A DNA stretch of 64,000 bases from Kitasatospora sp. MAP5-34 (GCF_029894335.1 NZ_JARXZC010000002.1:62001-126000), one strand, 5' to 3'. Counted from the stretch's first letter, positions 26,598-34,741 are shown. Made by a program: numbers and translations. The notes: generated from the letters alone by a model not told the origin.

Positions 26598-27449
26598 TCA
26601 CCGGGGGGCGGTGAACTGGTAGCCGTCCTCGATCAGTACCGGCAGGTAGGCGCGCATGGCGGCGATGGTCTGCGAGCGGTCGCCGCCGCCGTCGTGGTTG
26701 AGGACGATCGAGCCCGGCCGGACGGCTCCCAGGACGCGAGTGGTGATCTTGGAAGTCCCCGGGCGGGACCAGTCCCGGGGGTCGACCGACCAGCCCATCG
26801 GCCGCATGCCCAGCTCGCTGCACGTCCGCAGCGCCACCTTGCACCAGTCCCCGCCGGGTGACCGGAACCAGGTCGGCGGTTTGCCGGTGGCCTTCTGCAG
26901 GACGTCGGAGGTGCGCTCCAGCTCGTCCCGGACCTGAGCATCGGGGAGCTGGCGGAGGTCGGGATGCGTCCAGGTGTGGTTGGCGACGTGGTGGCCCTGC
27001 TGCGCGATCTCGCGTACCAGGCCGGGGTGCGCGGCGGCGTTCTCCCCGACCAGGAAGAAGGTGGCCCGGATGCCGTGCTGCTTCAGGATGGACAGCACGA
27101 TGGGGGTGTGGGTGGGGTCCGGCCCGTCGTCGATCGTCAGGGCGACCAGTTTGTCGTCGGAGGGGAGCGAGAAGAGCGGGTCGCTGATCCGGTGGGACGG
27201 TGCGGCGGCGCTGCTGAGGGCGGGGCTCGGCACGTTCACCGCCGGAGCGGCCGGGCTCGGGCTCGGGCTCTTCGCGGGGGTCGGGGTCGGCGAGGTGGAG
27301 GTGGGCGGCAGCGGGCCGGGGGAGTCGGCGTGGTGTTCGGCGCTGCCGGTGTTCGGCACGGGGGCTCCGCAGGCCTCGGCGGAGAGCAGGGTCAGCCCGG
27401 CCACGCTCAGTAGTAGCCGACGGGACATGATCTGATGATGTGACAGCAT
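26598..27449 (-). CDS. Secreted polysaccharide deacetylase (NodB domain)
   Basis: The 283-residue product has signal peptide RRLLLSVAGLTLLSAEACGA (possible lipoprotein) and a Pro/Ser/Thr-rich linker of ~50 residues. The NodB domain has LVALTIDDGPDPTHTP, HHVANHTWTHPDLRQL (metal-binding H-x3-H), WFRSPGGDWC, MGWSVDPRDW and IVLNHDGGG. All catalytic motifs are present, so an active peptidoglycan or chitin-type deacetylase at the cell wall is expected. The start is ATG 27449, preceded by GGGGGA; the second Met (27428) lacks a ribosome site. It is a different subgroup from the deacetylase at 19315. Confidence 0.88.
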   Translation of the reverse strand: MLSHHQIMSRRLLLSVAGLTLLSAEACGAPVPNTGSAEHHADSPGPLPPTSTSPTPTPAKSPSPSPAAPAVNVPSPALSSAAAPSHRISDPLFSLPSDDKLVALTIDDGPDPTHTPIVLSILKQHGIRATFFLVGENAAAHPGLVREIAQQGHHVANHTWTHPDLRQLPDAQVRDELERTSDVLQKATGKPPTWFRSPGGDWCKVALRTCSELGMRPMGWSVDPRDWSRPGTSKITTRVLGAVRPGSIVLNHDGGGDRSQTIAAMRAYLPVLIEDGYQFTAPR

Positions 27450-27753
27450 GATGCATCTGTCCCCCGACCTCCCCGCTCGACGCGGTGCGGCGCCGCACTG
27501 GGGCCCAGTGTCACTCCGACGGCCCAGCGGAACTCCGCCATTGGAGCGGGCGGCGCCATCCGCCGGAGGGGCGCCCGGCAATACCGGGAACGATCCGTCG
27601 GCAGACCCCGAACCGGCCACGGGTCTCACCCGGATGGGAGCCGCCGGTGGCGCGCAACCGGTTTGTGACTGACGGTGATTGAGGCGTGACCGCGATTCCA
27701 TCAGCCGGCGAAGTGCCGACGGTCGTCCGGGAGCGTCGGAAGGATTCGGTCTC
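27450..27753. other. 304-bp divergent intergenic region
   Basis: The region lies between the divergent deacetylase and Lys/Asp-repeat genes and must carry both promoters. I see no convincing -10/-35 pair, small gene or strong palindrome in it. Confidence 0.4.
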
Positions 27754-28338
27754 ATGCGTATCGAACGCACCCTCCTCACCGGAGCGGCCATCGCCGCCGT
27801 CCTGGCCCTCGGCTCCCCGATCGCGTACGCGGACACCTCGCCCGCTCCGGCGGCTCCGGCAGGTGCAGCAGCCCCGGCCGCCCCGGCCGCTCCGGCGGCT
27901 GCGGCGCCGAAGGCCGCCTCGGCCGACGACCAGAAGGTGTGGCAGGAGCAGGCCCCCGGGCCCGACGACCAGAAGCCCGCCGTCGACAAGAAGGTCGTCA
28001 AGGACGACACGAAGAAGGACGACGTCAAGAAGGACGACGTCAAGAAGGACGACGTCAAGAAGGACAGCAGCAAGAAGGACGACACGAAGAAGGCCGACGC
28101 CAAGAAGGACGACAGCGCGAGCAAGGACGACAGCACGGCGGTCGGCAAGGAGACCTCCGACGAGGCGGACGCGTCCTGGCAGGACCAGGCGAAGCCGACC
28201 GGTGGAGTCCACACCGGTGGTGGCGCGATGTCCGTCTCCGGCGGCGGACTGGCCTCCGGTGCCGCCCTGCTCGCCGGTGGGATCGGCGTCGGCGCGTTCG
28301 CCCTGCGCCGGCGTAACTCGGCCGGCGGCACGGCCTGA
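27754..28338 (+). CDS. Secreted Lys/Asp-repeat surface protein with a C-terminal membrane anchor
   Basis: The 194-residue product has a signal peptide cleaved after PIAYA, an Ala/Pro stretch, and a highly charged repeat region (residues about 75-130) built on KKDDV/KKDDT units. It is followed by a Gly-rich segment, a hydrophobic C-terminal helix (GGLASGAALLAGGIGVGAFAL) and RRRNSAGGTA. This is the layout of a wall-sorted protein, but no LPXTG or LAXTG precedes the helix; the nearest candidate is the VHTGGG region. GGAAGGA precedes ATG 27754. A class F sortase gene is next, suggesting an enzyme-substrate pair. Confidence 0.75.
   Translation: MRIERTLLTGAAIAAVLALGSPIAYADTSPAPAAPAGAAAPAAPAAPAAAAPKAASADDQKVWQEQAPGPDDQKPAVDKKVVKDDTKKDDVKKDDVKKDDVKKDSSKKDDTKKADAKKDDSASKDDSTAVGKETSDEADASWQDQAKPTGGVHTGGGAMSVSGGGLASGAALLAGGIGVGAFALRRRNSAGGTA
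28021..28065 (+). repeat. 15-bp coding tandem repeat (three perfect copies)
   Basis: GACGTCAAGAAGGAC occurs three times head to tail, with degenerate copies extending on both sides (about 28006-28095). Each unit encodes DVKKD. Copy number is likely to vary between strains. Confidence 0.9.
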
Positions 28339-28363
28339 GCCTGAGCCGTCACTCATCGTCCTG

Positions 28364-28395
28364 CCGTGGCCGCCACCGCTCGGTGGCGGCCACGG
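28364..28395 (+). terminator. Hairpin between the surface-protein and sortase genes
   Basis: A perfect 15-bp inverted repeat (28364-28378 with 28381-28395) has a tight loop. It begins 26 bases past the repeat-protein stop and suggests that the sortase has its own promoter, probably in 28396-28540. Confidence 0.75.
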
Positions 28396-28554
28396 CGGTG
28401 CGTCCGGCCGCCGTCCGGCCGCCCGGCGGTGAGGTACGTACGCGCGCTGCAGGACGCACGTGTAGGTGGTTGCGATGTAGTACGTACACGGCAGGTGTGC
28501 ACACCAGCACCCGGTAGCCAGCAGCACTCAGTAACTGGAGAGGTAGCCGCCACG

Positions 28555-29247
28555 ATGGGTAGTCAGTCACCGACGGACGGCCGTCCCGCCGCCCAGGACA
28601 GCAGCCTCCGGCTCTTCCGCTGGGCCATGGGGGTGGCCGTGGTCGGGCTCCTGGTGATCTACCAGTCGGTGGACGGCGCCCCGGCGGCGCCGCCACCGCC
28701 GGCCGTCGCCGGAGCGGCCGCCTCGGCCGGAGCCCGGGTGCCGGGCGCCGCGAAGCCGTCCCGTGCCGCTCCGGTCGGCCGGGCGTTGCCCAGGTCCCGC
28801 CCGGTCAGGCTGCGGATCCCCCAGCTCTTCCTGGACGCGCCGTTCAGCGAACTGGGTCTCAACGCCGCAGGAGCCCTGGAGGCACCGGCCCCGGACGACC
28901 CGAACCTGGTGGGCTGGTACCGGGGCGGAGCGTCGCCCGGCGAACGCGGCAGCGCCGTCGTCGCAGGTCACGTGGATACCAGGACCGGCCCCGCCGTCTT
29001 CCTGATGCTGCACCTGCTGGCCCCGGGCAGCACCGTCGACATCACCCGCGAGGACGGCACCGTCGCGACCTTCGTGGTCGACTCGACCCAGACCTTCGCC
29101 AAGAACGCCTTCCCCAACGCCCAGGTCTACGGCGACACCCCGGACGCGGAGCTGCGCCTGATCACCTGCGGCGGCTCGTACGACCGGAAGCTCAAGGACT
29201 ACACGGAGAACGTGGTGGTCTTCGCCCACCTCCAGTCCTCCCGCTAG
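28555..29247 (+). CDS. Class F sortase
   Basis: The 230-residue product has a cytoplasmic N-terminus, one TM at about 21-39 (WAMGVAVVGLLVIYQSV) and a Pro/Ala linker. The sortase beta-barrel has GWYRGGASPGERGSAVVAGHVDT with catalytic His139, LRLITCGG with nucleophile Cys205, and DRKLKDYTENVVVFAHL with Arg211. This is the compact class F (actinobacterial) type. It cleaves a C-terminal sorting signal and transfers the protein to the cell wall or a nucleophile. The neighbouring Lys/Asp-repeat protein is the obvious candidate partner. ATG 28555 lies 14 bases after GGAGAGG. Confidence 0.9.
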   Translation: MGSQSPTDGRPAAQDSSLRLFRWAMGVAVVGLLVIYQSVDGAPAAPPPPAVAGAAASAGARVPGAAKPSRAAPVGRALPRSRPVRLRIPQLFLDAPFSELGLNAAGALEAPAPDDPNLVGWYRGGASPGERGSAVVAGHVDTRTGPAVFLMLHLLAPGSTVDITREDGTVATFVVDSTQTFAKNAFPNAQVYGDTPDAELRLITCGGSYDRKLKDYTENVVVFAHLQSSR

Positions 29248-29286
29248 GAGATAGGACGCGCCACCCACCCTCCGTATGCTGGGCCG

Positions 29287-30180
29287 ATGCTGTCACCCGC
29301 CGCGCTGCCGACCCCGCTGGTGACTCTGGACGTCCCGGCGCTGGCCCGGGTGGGGGTACGGCTGCGGCTGAAGCGGGACGATCTCGCGCATCCGACGGTG
29401 CCCGGCAACAAGTGGCGCAAGCTCGCACCGAACCTGGCCCTGGCGGTGGAGCAGGGGTACACCGGGCTGCTCACCTTTGGTGGCGCCTACTCCACGCACA
29501 TCCGCGCGACGGCAGCCGCTGCAAGGGAGTTGGGGCTGTCCAGCGTTGGGGTGATCCGGGGTGACGAGCTGGCCCCGCTGCCGCGCAACTGGTCGCTCCG
29601 GGCGGCGGAGGCGGCCGGGATGGAGCTGCGGTTCGTCTCGCGGGGGCGGTACCGGGAGCTGGTGCGCGGTACGGACCGGTGGTCGGAGCAGGACGGCGAC
29701 GGGCGTCTGCTGGTGCTGCCGGAGGGCGGCTCGAACGCCCTGGCCGTGGCTGGGGCCGCCGGGATTCCGGCCGAGATCCCGGAGCTCGGGGAGCGGGACG
29801 TGGTCTGCTGCCCGGTCGGCACCGGTGGCACGCTGGCCGGCATCGCGGGGGGCCTGCCAGCCGGGGCGCGGGCCCTCGGGGTGGCTGTCCTGCGCGGCGA
29901 AGGCTACCTGGAGCGCGAGGTCGCGGAGCTCCACCAGGCCGCGTACGGACGGCAGTTCGACAACTGGCGGATCCACCACGGCCACCACGGCGGCGGCTAC
30001 GGCCGCGTCCCGCCGGAACTCGAGGCGTTCGCAGTCGAGTTCGAGCGCCGCCACGGGATCGACCCCGAGCGCCGGTACGTGGCGAAGACCCTGCTGGCTG
30101 TCCACGACCTCGCCGCCGCCGGGGAGTTCAGGCCCGGGACCAGGGTGACCGTGGTGGTCACCGGAGTCCCGGACCCGTGA
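29287..30180 (+). CDS. PLP-dependent D-cysteine desulfhydrase/ACC deaminase family protein
   Basis: The 297-residue product is a fold-type II PLP enzyme. LRLKRDDLAHPTVPGNKWRKL carries the Schiff-base Lys (NKWRKL). GLLTFGGAYSTHIRATAAAA is the substrate-carboxylate site (usual GGxQSNH; here GGAYSTH). CCPVGTGGTLAGIAGG is the PLP phosphate loop. The Gln/Asn of the classical QSNH motif is replaced, so the substrate may differ from D-cysteine or 1-aminocyclopropane-1-carboxylate. It lies 39 bases after the sortase; co-transcription is possible but functionally unexplained. Confidence 0.8.
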   Translation: MLSPAALPTPLVTLDVPALARVGVRLRLKRDDLAHPTVPGNKWRKLAPNLALAVEQGYTGLLTFGGAYSTHIRATAAAARELGLSSVGVIRGDELAPLPRNWSLRAAEAAGMELRFVSRGRYRELVRGTDRWSEQDGDGRLLVLPEGGSNALAVAGAAGIPAEIPELGERDVVCCPVGTGGTLAGIAGGLPAGARALGVAVLRGEGYLEREVAELHQAAYGRQFDNWRIHHGHHGGGYGRVPPELEAFAVEFERRHGIDPERRYVAKTLLAVHDLAAAGEFRPGTRVTVVVTGVPDP

Positions 30181-30220
30181 GCCCGGAGTGGCCGGTGTAC
30201 CCGGCGCAGCCGGGCGGGGC

Positions 30221-31540
30221 CTAGCCGAAGCTCAGGTCGGAGCAGAGGTCGCTGCCCGCGTTGCGGGCGTTCGTCGTGATGCCGGTCGGCAGGCTGCTCG
30301 GGAGAGCCGCCGCCGAGCTCGTCGGCGAGGACGTCGGAGCGGACGTCGGTGAGGACATCGCCGAGGTCGCCGCCGAGGTCGTCGGGTCGCCTGTCGGGGA
30401 AGTCGCCTGGGTGGCCGTCGTGGTGGCCGTCGGGTCGCCGCCGGCCGTCGCGCCCGTCGAGGGTGCGGGGGCGGGCAGGCCGTCGAGGGTGCGGTCCTGT
30501 CGCAGGAGGTTCCAGAGCACACCCGCGTCCGGCTGGACCAGCCGGACGCGCTCGCCGTCGTACCGCCAGGGCGCGGTGACGAAGGTGATGTCGTTCAGCT
30601 TGATGTCCCGGAGCGACTGGGCGAAGTCGGCGAGCTTGAGCGCGCTGCCGAGACCGGGGTCGACGGTCAGCGACTTGGTCGCGGCGTCGGCCAGTGGCAG
30701 CAGGGTGGTGAGGTCGAAGCCCTGGCCCTGAACCTTCTTGAAGAGCGAGGAGAGGAAAGCCTGCTGGCGCTTCACCCGGCCGATGTCCGAGCCGTCGCCG
30801 AAGCCGTGCCGCGCGCGGACGTAGTCGAGCGCCGCCTGCCCGGAGACGGTCTGCCGGCCCTTGCCGAGCTTTATGCCGTACGCGTCGACGTCGTTGGGTA
30901 CGCAGACGTCGACACCGTGCACGGCGTCCGTCATCGCGGCGAAGCCCTTGAAGTCGACCACCACGGTGTGGTCGATCCGCAGGCCGGTGAGGGTCTCCAC
31001 GGTGTTCTGGCTGCAGGCCGGGTTGCCGGCGGCGTACTCGCCCACGGTGAAGGCCGAGTTGAACATCTGGTTGGTGTGCGGGGTGGTCCAGTGGCCGCTG
31101 GGCAGCCGGCAGGAGGGGATGGTGACCAGGGTGTCGCGGGGGATCGAGACGGCGACGGCGTGCCGGTGGTCGCCGTAGACGTGCAGCAGGATCGCGGTGT
31201 CGGAGTTGCCGACGCCGACCTCGCCGCCGCCGAGGCTGTCGTTCCCGTTGGCCCGCGAGTCCGAGCCCAGGACCAGCACGTTGACGGGCGGCCCGCCGAC
31301 GCTGTCGCCGGTGCCGCCGCTCTTCGCGGGCACCGGGACGGCGGCCGGCGGGCGGCTGCTGGCGATGCCGCTGGGGTCGAAGGTGCTGATGTTGTGGTTG
31401 AGGTGCCGGTAGAACCAGACCCCGGTCCCGCCGGCGATCACTACGGCCACTGCGGCCGTCGCACCGGCGGCCCGTGCGAGCCGCGCTCGGGTGGAGCGGC
31501 CGGAGCCCTTCACGGGCAGGCTCTTGACGTCGGTCATCAT
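30221..31540 (-). CDS. LytR-CpsA-Psr (LCP) family cell-wall glycopolymer ligase
   Basis: The 439-residue product has a short cytoplasmic tail, one TM at about 27-47 (TAAVAVVIAGGTGVWFY) and an extracellular LCP domain. The domain shows VNVLVLGSDSRA, GNSDTAILLHVYGDHRHAVAVSIPRDTLV (Asp/Arg pyrophosphate contacts), HTNQMFNSAF, GLRIDHTVVVDFKGF, and GQAALDYVRARHGFGDGSDIGRVKRQQAF. The C-terminal ~80 residues are a Thr/Ser/Pro-rich tail. It attaches undecaprenyl-linked glycopolymers to peptidoglycan. Two Met codons start the frame (31540 and 31537). It converges on the desulfhydrase-like gene. Confidence 0.93.
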   Translation of the reverse strand: MMTDVKSLPVKGSGRSTRARLARAAGATAAVAVVIAGGTGVWFYRHLNHNISTFDPSGIASSRPPAAVPVPAKSGGTGDSVGGPPVNVLVLGSDSRANGNDSLGGGEVGVGNSDTAILLHVYGDHRHAVAVSIPRDTLVTIPSCRLPSGHWTTPHTNQMFNSAFTVGEYAAGNPACSQNTVETLTGLRIDHTVVVDFKGFAAMTDAVHGVDVCVPNDVDAYGIKLGKGRQTVSGQAALDYVRARHGFGDGSDIGRVKRQQAFLSSLFKKVQGQGFDLTTLLPLADAATKSLTVDPGLGSALKLADFAQSLRDIKLNDITFVTAPWRYDGERVRLVQPDAGVLWNLLRQDRTLDGLPAPAPSTGATAGGDPTATTTATQATSPTGDPTTSAATSAMSSPTSAPTSSPTSSAAALPSSLPTGITTNARNAGSDLCSDLSFG

Positions 31541-31711
31541 CAGCGCTCTCTGTACGGCCGCTCGGGGTACGGCCGCCCGGGTGAAGGTCGTTCGGGTGAG
31601 GGCCGGCCGGTTGGTGCGGGTCTCACCGGATAGACGGTTTCGAGGCGGCGTTCGGTTACACCTGCGTGCGACTCGATGCAGAAGTATGTTCGACCCAGGG
31701 TGGAATGAGGG

Positions 31712-31736
31712 GATATCAGGAGGCGATATCAGGAGG
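31712..31736. repeat. 13-bp tandem duplication across the MarR stop
   Basis: GATATCAGGAGG occurs at 31712-31723 and 31725-31736 (period 13). The second copy contains the TGA of the minus-strand MarR gene. Confidence 0.85.
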
Positions 31737-32199
31737 GGTCGGTCTCCGGGTCCGCGCCTTCGAGCATCCGCCGCAGCAGGTCCCGCAGCGTCGTCCGCTC
31801 GTCCTCGGCGAGGGTGGCCAGCGGCTCGCGGGCGAAGTTGAGCGACTCGCGCAGCTCCTCGCTCGCGGAGCGGCCCGCCTCGGTCGCGGCGACCAGCTTG
31901 ACCCGGCGGTCCTGCGGGTCAGCCTGGCGGGTGACGAAGCCGCGGGCCTCCAGGCGGTCGACGATCCCGGTGATGTTGGACGGCTCACAGCTCAGCGTCT
32001 GGGCGATGTGCCGCATCGGCATCGGGCCGCGCCGGAGCAGCGCGAGGACCTTGGCCTGGGCGCCGGTCAGCGAGCGGGCGGCGGCCGCCTCCTCGTACTC
32101 GCGGTGGAACAGCGCGACCAGGCCCGCCATGAGATCCACGACCTCGCGGGTGATCGCGTCGGCGGGCTCCTGGACGACCTTGGTCGGGGTGTTCTCCAT
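31729..32199 (-). CDS. MarR-family transcriptional regulator
   Basis: The 156-residue winged-helix regulator shows LTGAQAKVLALLRRGPMPMRHIAQTLSCEPSNITGIVDRLEARGFVTRQ (HTH) and the wing DPQDRRVKLVAATEAGR. It is divergent from an oxidoreductase-Ohr pair, the arrangement seen for peroxide-sensing OhrR. However, it lacks the N-terminal reactive Cys of OhrR; the only Cys is residue 71 in the HTH. It may therefore sense a different ligand. The likely operator is in the 120-bp divergent region, which contains two related AACCTTTCA sites. Confidence 0.9.
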   Translation of the reverse strand: MENTPTKVVQEPADAITREVVDLMAGLVALFHREYEEAAAARSLTGAQAKVLALLRRGPMPMRHIAQTLSCEPSNITGIVDRLEARGFVTRQADPQDRRVKLVAATEAGRSASEELRESLNFAREPLATLAEDERTTLRDLLRRMLEGADPETDPS

Positions 32200-32221
32200 G
32201 GGAACCAGTCTAGCTGAACAT

Positions 32222-32282
32222 TTGACAACGTGAACCTTTCACGTCCACGATTGCTTTAGGCGGTCAACCTTTCAGGTCGACC
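32222..32282 (+). promoter_or_regulatory. Predicted MarR operator overlapping a promoter
   Basis: TTGACA (32222-32227) is followed by the perfect palindrome CGTGAACCTTTCACG (32229-32243) in the spacer and by CACGAT (32246-32251) as a possible -10. A second, less symmetric site, TCAACCTTTCA (32264-32274), lies 33 bp on. This suits repression of the rightward oxidoreductase-ohr transcript by the divergent MarR protein. Confidence 0.6.
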
Positions 32283-32319
32283 GGTACTACGGGGGAAAAC
32301 GTCCCAAGGGAGCAGAACG

Positions 32320-33345
32320 ATGTCAGAGCAGGTAACGCCCACGGTCGGTCGCGAGTGGCACCTGGTGGCCCGCCCGGCAGGCTGGCCCACCCCGGAGAAC
32401 TTCGCGCTGGTCGAGGCTCCGGTCCGGCAGCCCGGCCCGGGGGAGATCCTGGTCCGCAACGAGTACCTGTCGGTGGACCCGTACATGCGCGGCCGGATGA
32501 ACGACGTGAAGTCGTACGTGCCGCCGTTCCAGCTCGGTGCGGCGATGGACGGCGGCGCGGTCGGCTACGTGATCGCCTCCGAGGCCGAGGGCATCGCCGT
32601 CGGTGACGCGGTGCTGCACGGGCTCGGCTGGCGCGAGTACGCGACGCTCCCCGCCGAGCGCGCGGTCAAGGTCGACCCGGCGCTGGCTCCGCTCTCGTAC
32701 TACCTCGGCGTGCTCGGCATGCCCGGCCTGACGGCGTACGCCGGTCTGCTGGAGGTCGCGAGCTTCAAGGAGGGCGACAGCGTCTTCGTCTCCGGCGCGG
32801 CCGGTGCGGTCGGCTCGCTGGTCGGCCAGATCGCCAAGCTCAAGGGCGCGTCCCGGGTGATCGGTTCGGCGGGCTCCGCCGAGAAGGTCGCCAAGCTGGT
32901 GGACGGCTACGGCTTCGACGCCGCGTTCAACTACAAGGACGGACCGGTCCGCGAGCAGCTCGCCGAGGCCGCGCCGGACGGCATCGACGTCTACTTCGAC
33001 AACGTGGGTGGTGACCACCTCGAGGCCGCGATCAGCGCGCTCAACCCGTACGGCCGGGCCACCCTGTGCGGCGCGATCGCCCAGTACAACGACACCACGC
33101 CCCCGGCCGGCCCGCGCAACCTGGCGATGGCGATCGGCAAGCGCCTGCGCCTGCAGGGCATGCTCGTCAACGACCACGCCGCGCTGCAGTCGCAGTTCGT
33201 CGCCGAGATGGCGGGCTGGCTGCGGGACGGCAAGCTCAGCTACGACGAGACCGTGGTGAAGGGCGTGGAGAACACCGCCGAAGCCTTCATCGGTCTGCTG
33301 CGCGGCGACAACACCGGCAAGATGGTCGTCCAGCTCACCTCCTGA
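32320..33345 (+). CDS. NADP-dependent oxidoreductase, zinc-free MDR (leukotriene B4 dehydrogenase/CurA type)
   Basis: The 341-residue product shows LVRNEYLSVDPYMRGRMND, the signature of the LTB4 dehydrogenase/quinone reductase-like MDR group. GLTAYAGLLEVASFKEGDSVFVSGAAGAVGSLVGQIAKLKG is the Rossmann dinucleotide site, and VYFDNVGGDHLEAAI follows. There are no structural zinc Cys. It probably reduces activated double bonds of reactive enals or enones with NADPH, which fits detoxification alongside Ohr. It begins 120 bp from the divergent MarR gene, after AAGGGAG. Confidence 0.93.
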   Translation: MSEQVTPTVGREWHLVARPAGWPTPENFALVEAPVRQPGPGEILVRNEYLSVDPYMRGRMNDVKSYVPPFQLGAAMDGGAVGYVIASEAEGIAVGDAVLHGLGWREYATLPAERAVKVDPALAPLSYYLGVLGMPGLTAYAGLLEVASFKEGDSVFVSGAAGAVGSLVGQIAKLKGASRVIGSAGSAEKVAKLVDGYGFDAAFNYKDGPVREQLAEAAPDGIDVYFDNVGGDHLEAAISALNPYGRATLCGAIAQYNDTTPPAGPRNLAMAIGKRLRLQGMLVNDHAALQSQFVAEMAGWLRDGKLSYDETVVKGVENTAEAFIGLLRGDNTGKMVVQLTS

Positions 33346-33359
33346 TCAACTCCTGATCA
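33339..33359. repeat. 11-bp tandem duplication across the oxidoreductase stop
   Basis: CTCCTGATCA occurs at 33339-33348 and 33350-33359 (period 11). The first copy contains the oxidoreductase TGA. Confidence 0.75.
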
Positions 33360-33406
33360 CCTCCGGTCCTTCCTCGAATTCCCTCACCACAGCCAGGAGT
33401 CACCTC

Positions 33407-33835
33407 ATGTCGGGCAAGCCCACCAAGATCGCCTACACCGCCATAGCCACCGCCGAGGGCGGTCGTGACGGCCGCGTCGCCTCCTCCGACGGCCTGCTGG
33501 ACGTCACCGTCCGCCCGCCCAAGGAGCTGGGCGGCAGCGGCGAGGGCACCAACCCCGAGCAGCTCTTCGCGGCCGGCTTCGCGGCCTGCTTCCAGAGCGC
33601 GCTGTTCGTGGTCGCCCGCCGCGCCAAGGCCGACGTCACAGGCGCCGAGGTCACCGCGAAGGTCGGCATCGGCCCGAACGCCGCCGGTGGCTACGGCCTC
33701 GCCGTCGACCTCGCCGTCAAGCTTCCCTCGCTCGACGCCGAGGCCGCCAAGCTGCTGGTCGAGCAGGCGCACGAGGTCTGCCCGTACTCCAACGCCACCC
33801 GAGGCAACATCGACGTGGCCCTCAGCCTGGTCTGA
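33407..33835 (+). CDS. ohr: Organic hydroperoxide resistance protein (Ohr/OsmC family)
   Basis: The 142-residue thiol peroxidase has both redox Cys of Ohr: Cys61 in GFAACFQSAL and Cys125 in HEVCPYSNATRGN. The length is exactly typical. It reduces organic hydroperoxides using lipoylated partners. It lies 61 bases after the NADP-dependent oxidoreductase, probably one operon under the divergent MarR protein, and is followed by a strong terminator. AGGAG precedes ATG 33407. Confidence 0.95.
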   Translation: MSGKPTKIAYTAIATAEGGRDGRVASSDGLLDVTVRPPKELGGSGEGTNPEQLFAAGFAACFQSALFVVARRAKADVTGAEVTAKVGIGPNAAGGYGLAVDLAVKLPSLDAEAAKLLVEQAHEVCPYSNATRGNIDVALSLV

Positions 33836-33856
33836 CACTCCGTCACACCATGAGCT

Positions 33857-33898
33857 CGCGAACCGCCCCCGCAGATCCCACTGCGGGGGCGGTTCGCG
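33857..33898 (+). terminator. Terminator of the oxidoreductase-ohr operon
   Basis: A perfect 18-bp stem (33857-33874 with 33881-33898) with a 6-base loop lies 21 bases past the ohr stop. Confidence 0.9.
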
Positions 33899-34240
33899 TA
33901 CGGGCGCGTACGGAGGTGAATTTCCGGCCTTTCCGACGGACCGTCATGTGGCCCACTGGCGTGGGCGCTACGGTGGATTCGTCCTGGAGCCGCCCCCGGT
34001 CCGTCCCCAGGTCCGTCCCGGATGCGGCCGTTCGGGGGAGAGATCCGGATGAGGGGTGGACCCTGCCCGGGATCCGACTAGCATGGGGTGAAAGCTTGTC
34101 CGTTTTGCTCAACTTGATGACCTAATCTCGAATGAGTTGGGTCCCATCGGGGCACTGGGTAGTCAGACAGCAGGACACGACCGGCAATGGGTACGAGGCA
34201 GCTGGGGAAGGCGACCCTCGTCCACAGCCTGGAGGTCCCG
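33899..34240. other. Gap upstream of the DUF3145 gene
   Basis: About 340 bases hold no convincing gene. An AT-richer stretch at about 34088-34140 (TTTTGCTCAACTTGATGACC, then TAATCT) is the likeliest promoter area for the DUF3145 gene. I cannot assign -35 and -10 with confidence. Confidence 0.4.
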
Positions 34241-34735
34241 GTGACGACACGTGGTGTCCTGTACATCCACTCCGCGCCCCGCGCGCTGTGCCCGCACGTC
34301 GAGTGGGCGGTGGCGGGCGTGCTCGGCGTGCGGGTCAGCCTCGACTGGATCCGCCAGCCGGCCGCGCCCGGCCACTGGCGGTCCGAGCTCTCCTGGCAGG
34401 GCGAGCCCGGCACGGCCTCGAAGCTCGCCTCCGCCCTGCGCGGCTGGCAGTTGATGCGCTACGAGGTCACCAGCGAGCCCTGCCCGACGGCCGAGGGCGA
34501 GCGCTACAGCAGCACGCCGTCGCTCGGGATCTTCCACGCCGTCACCGGCATGCACGGCGACATCCTGATCCCCGAGGACCGGCTGCGGGCCGTGCTGCTC
34601 CGCGCCAAGACCGAGGGCAGCGACCTGGAGGCCGACCTGGCCCGCCTGCTCGGCAAGCCCTGGGACGACGAACTCGAGCCCTTCCGCTATGCGGGCGAGG
34701 GCGCGCCGGTGCGGTGGCTTCACCAAGTGGTCTGA
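34241..34735 (+). CDS. DUF3145 family protein
   Basis: The 164-residue protein is of a conserved actinobacterial family with no known function. It shows TTRGVLYIHSAPRALCPHVEWA, LDWIRQPAAPGHWRSELSW, SLGIFHAVTGMHGDILIPED and GKPWDDELEPFRYAGEGAPV. I chose GTG 34241, with GGAGG 5 bases upstream, because similarity begins exactly there; an upstream ATG (34187) would add 18 atypical residues. It sits beside fabF with the genes convergent, a conserved neighbourhood in Streptomyces. Confidence 0.88.
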   Translation: MTTRGVLYIHSAPRALCPHVEWAVAGVLGVRVSLDWIRQPAAPGHWRSELSWQGEPGTASKLASALRGWQLMRYEVTSEPCPTAEGERYSSTPSLGIFHAVTGMHGDILIPEDRLRAVLLRAKTEGSDLEADLARLLGKPWDDELEPFRYAGEGAPVRWLHQVV

Positions 34736-34741
34736 GCACAG

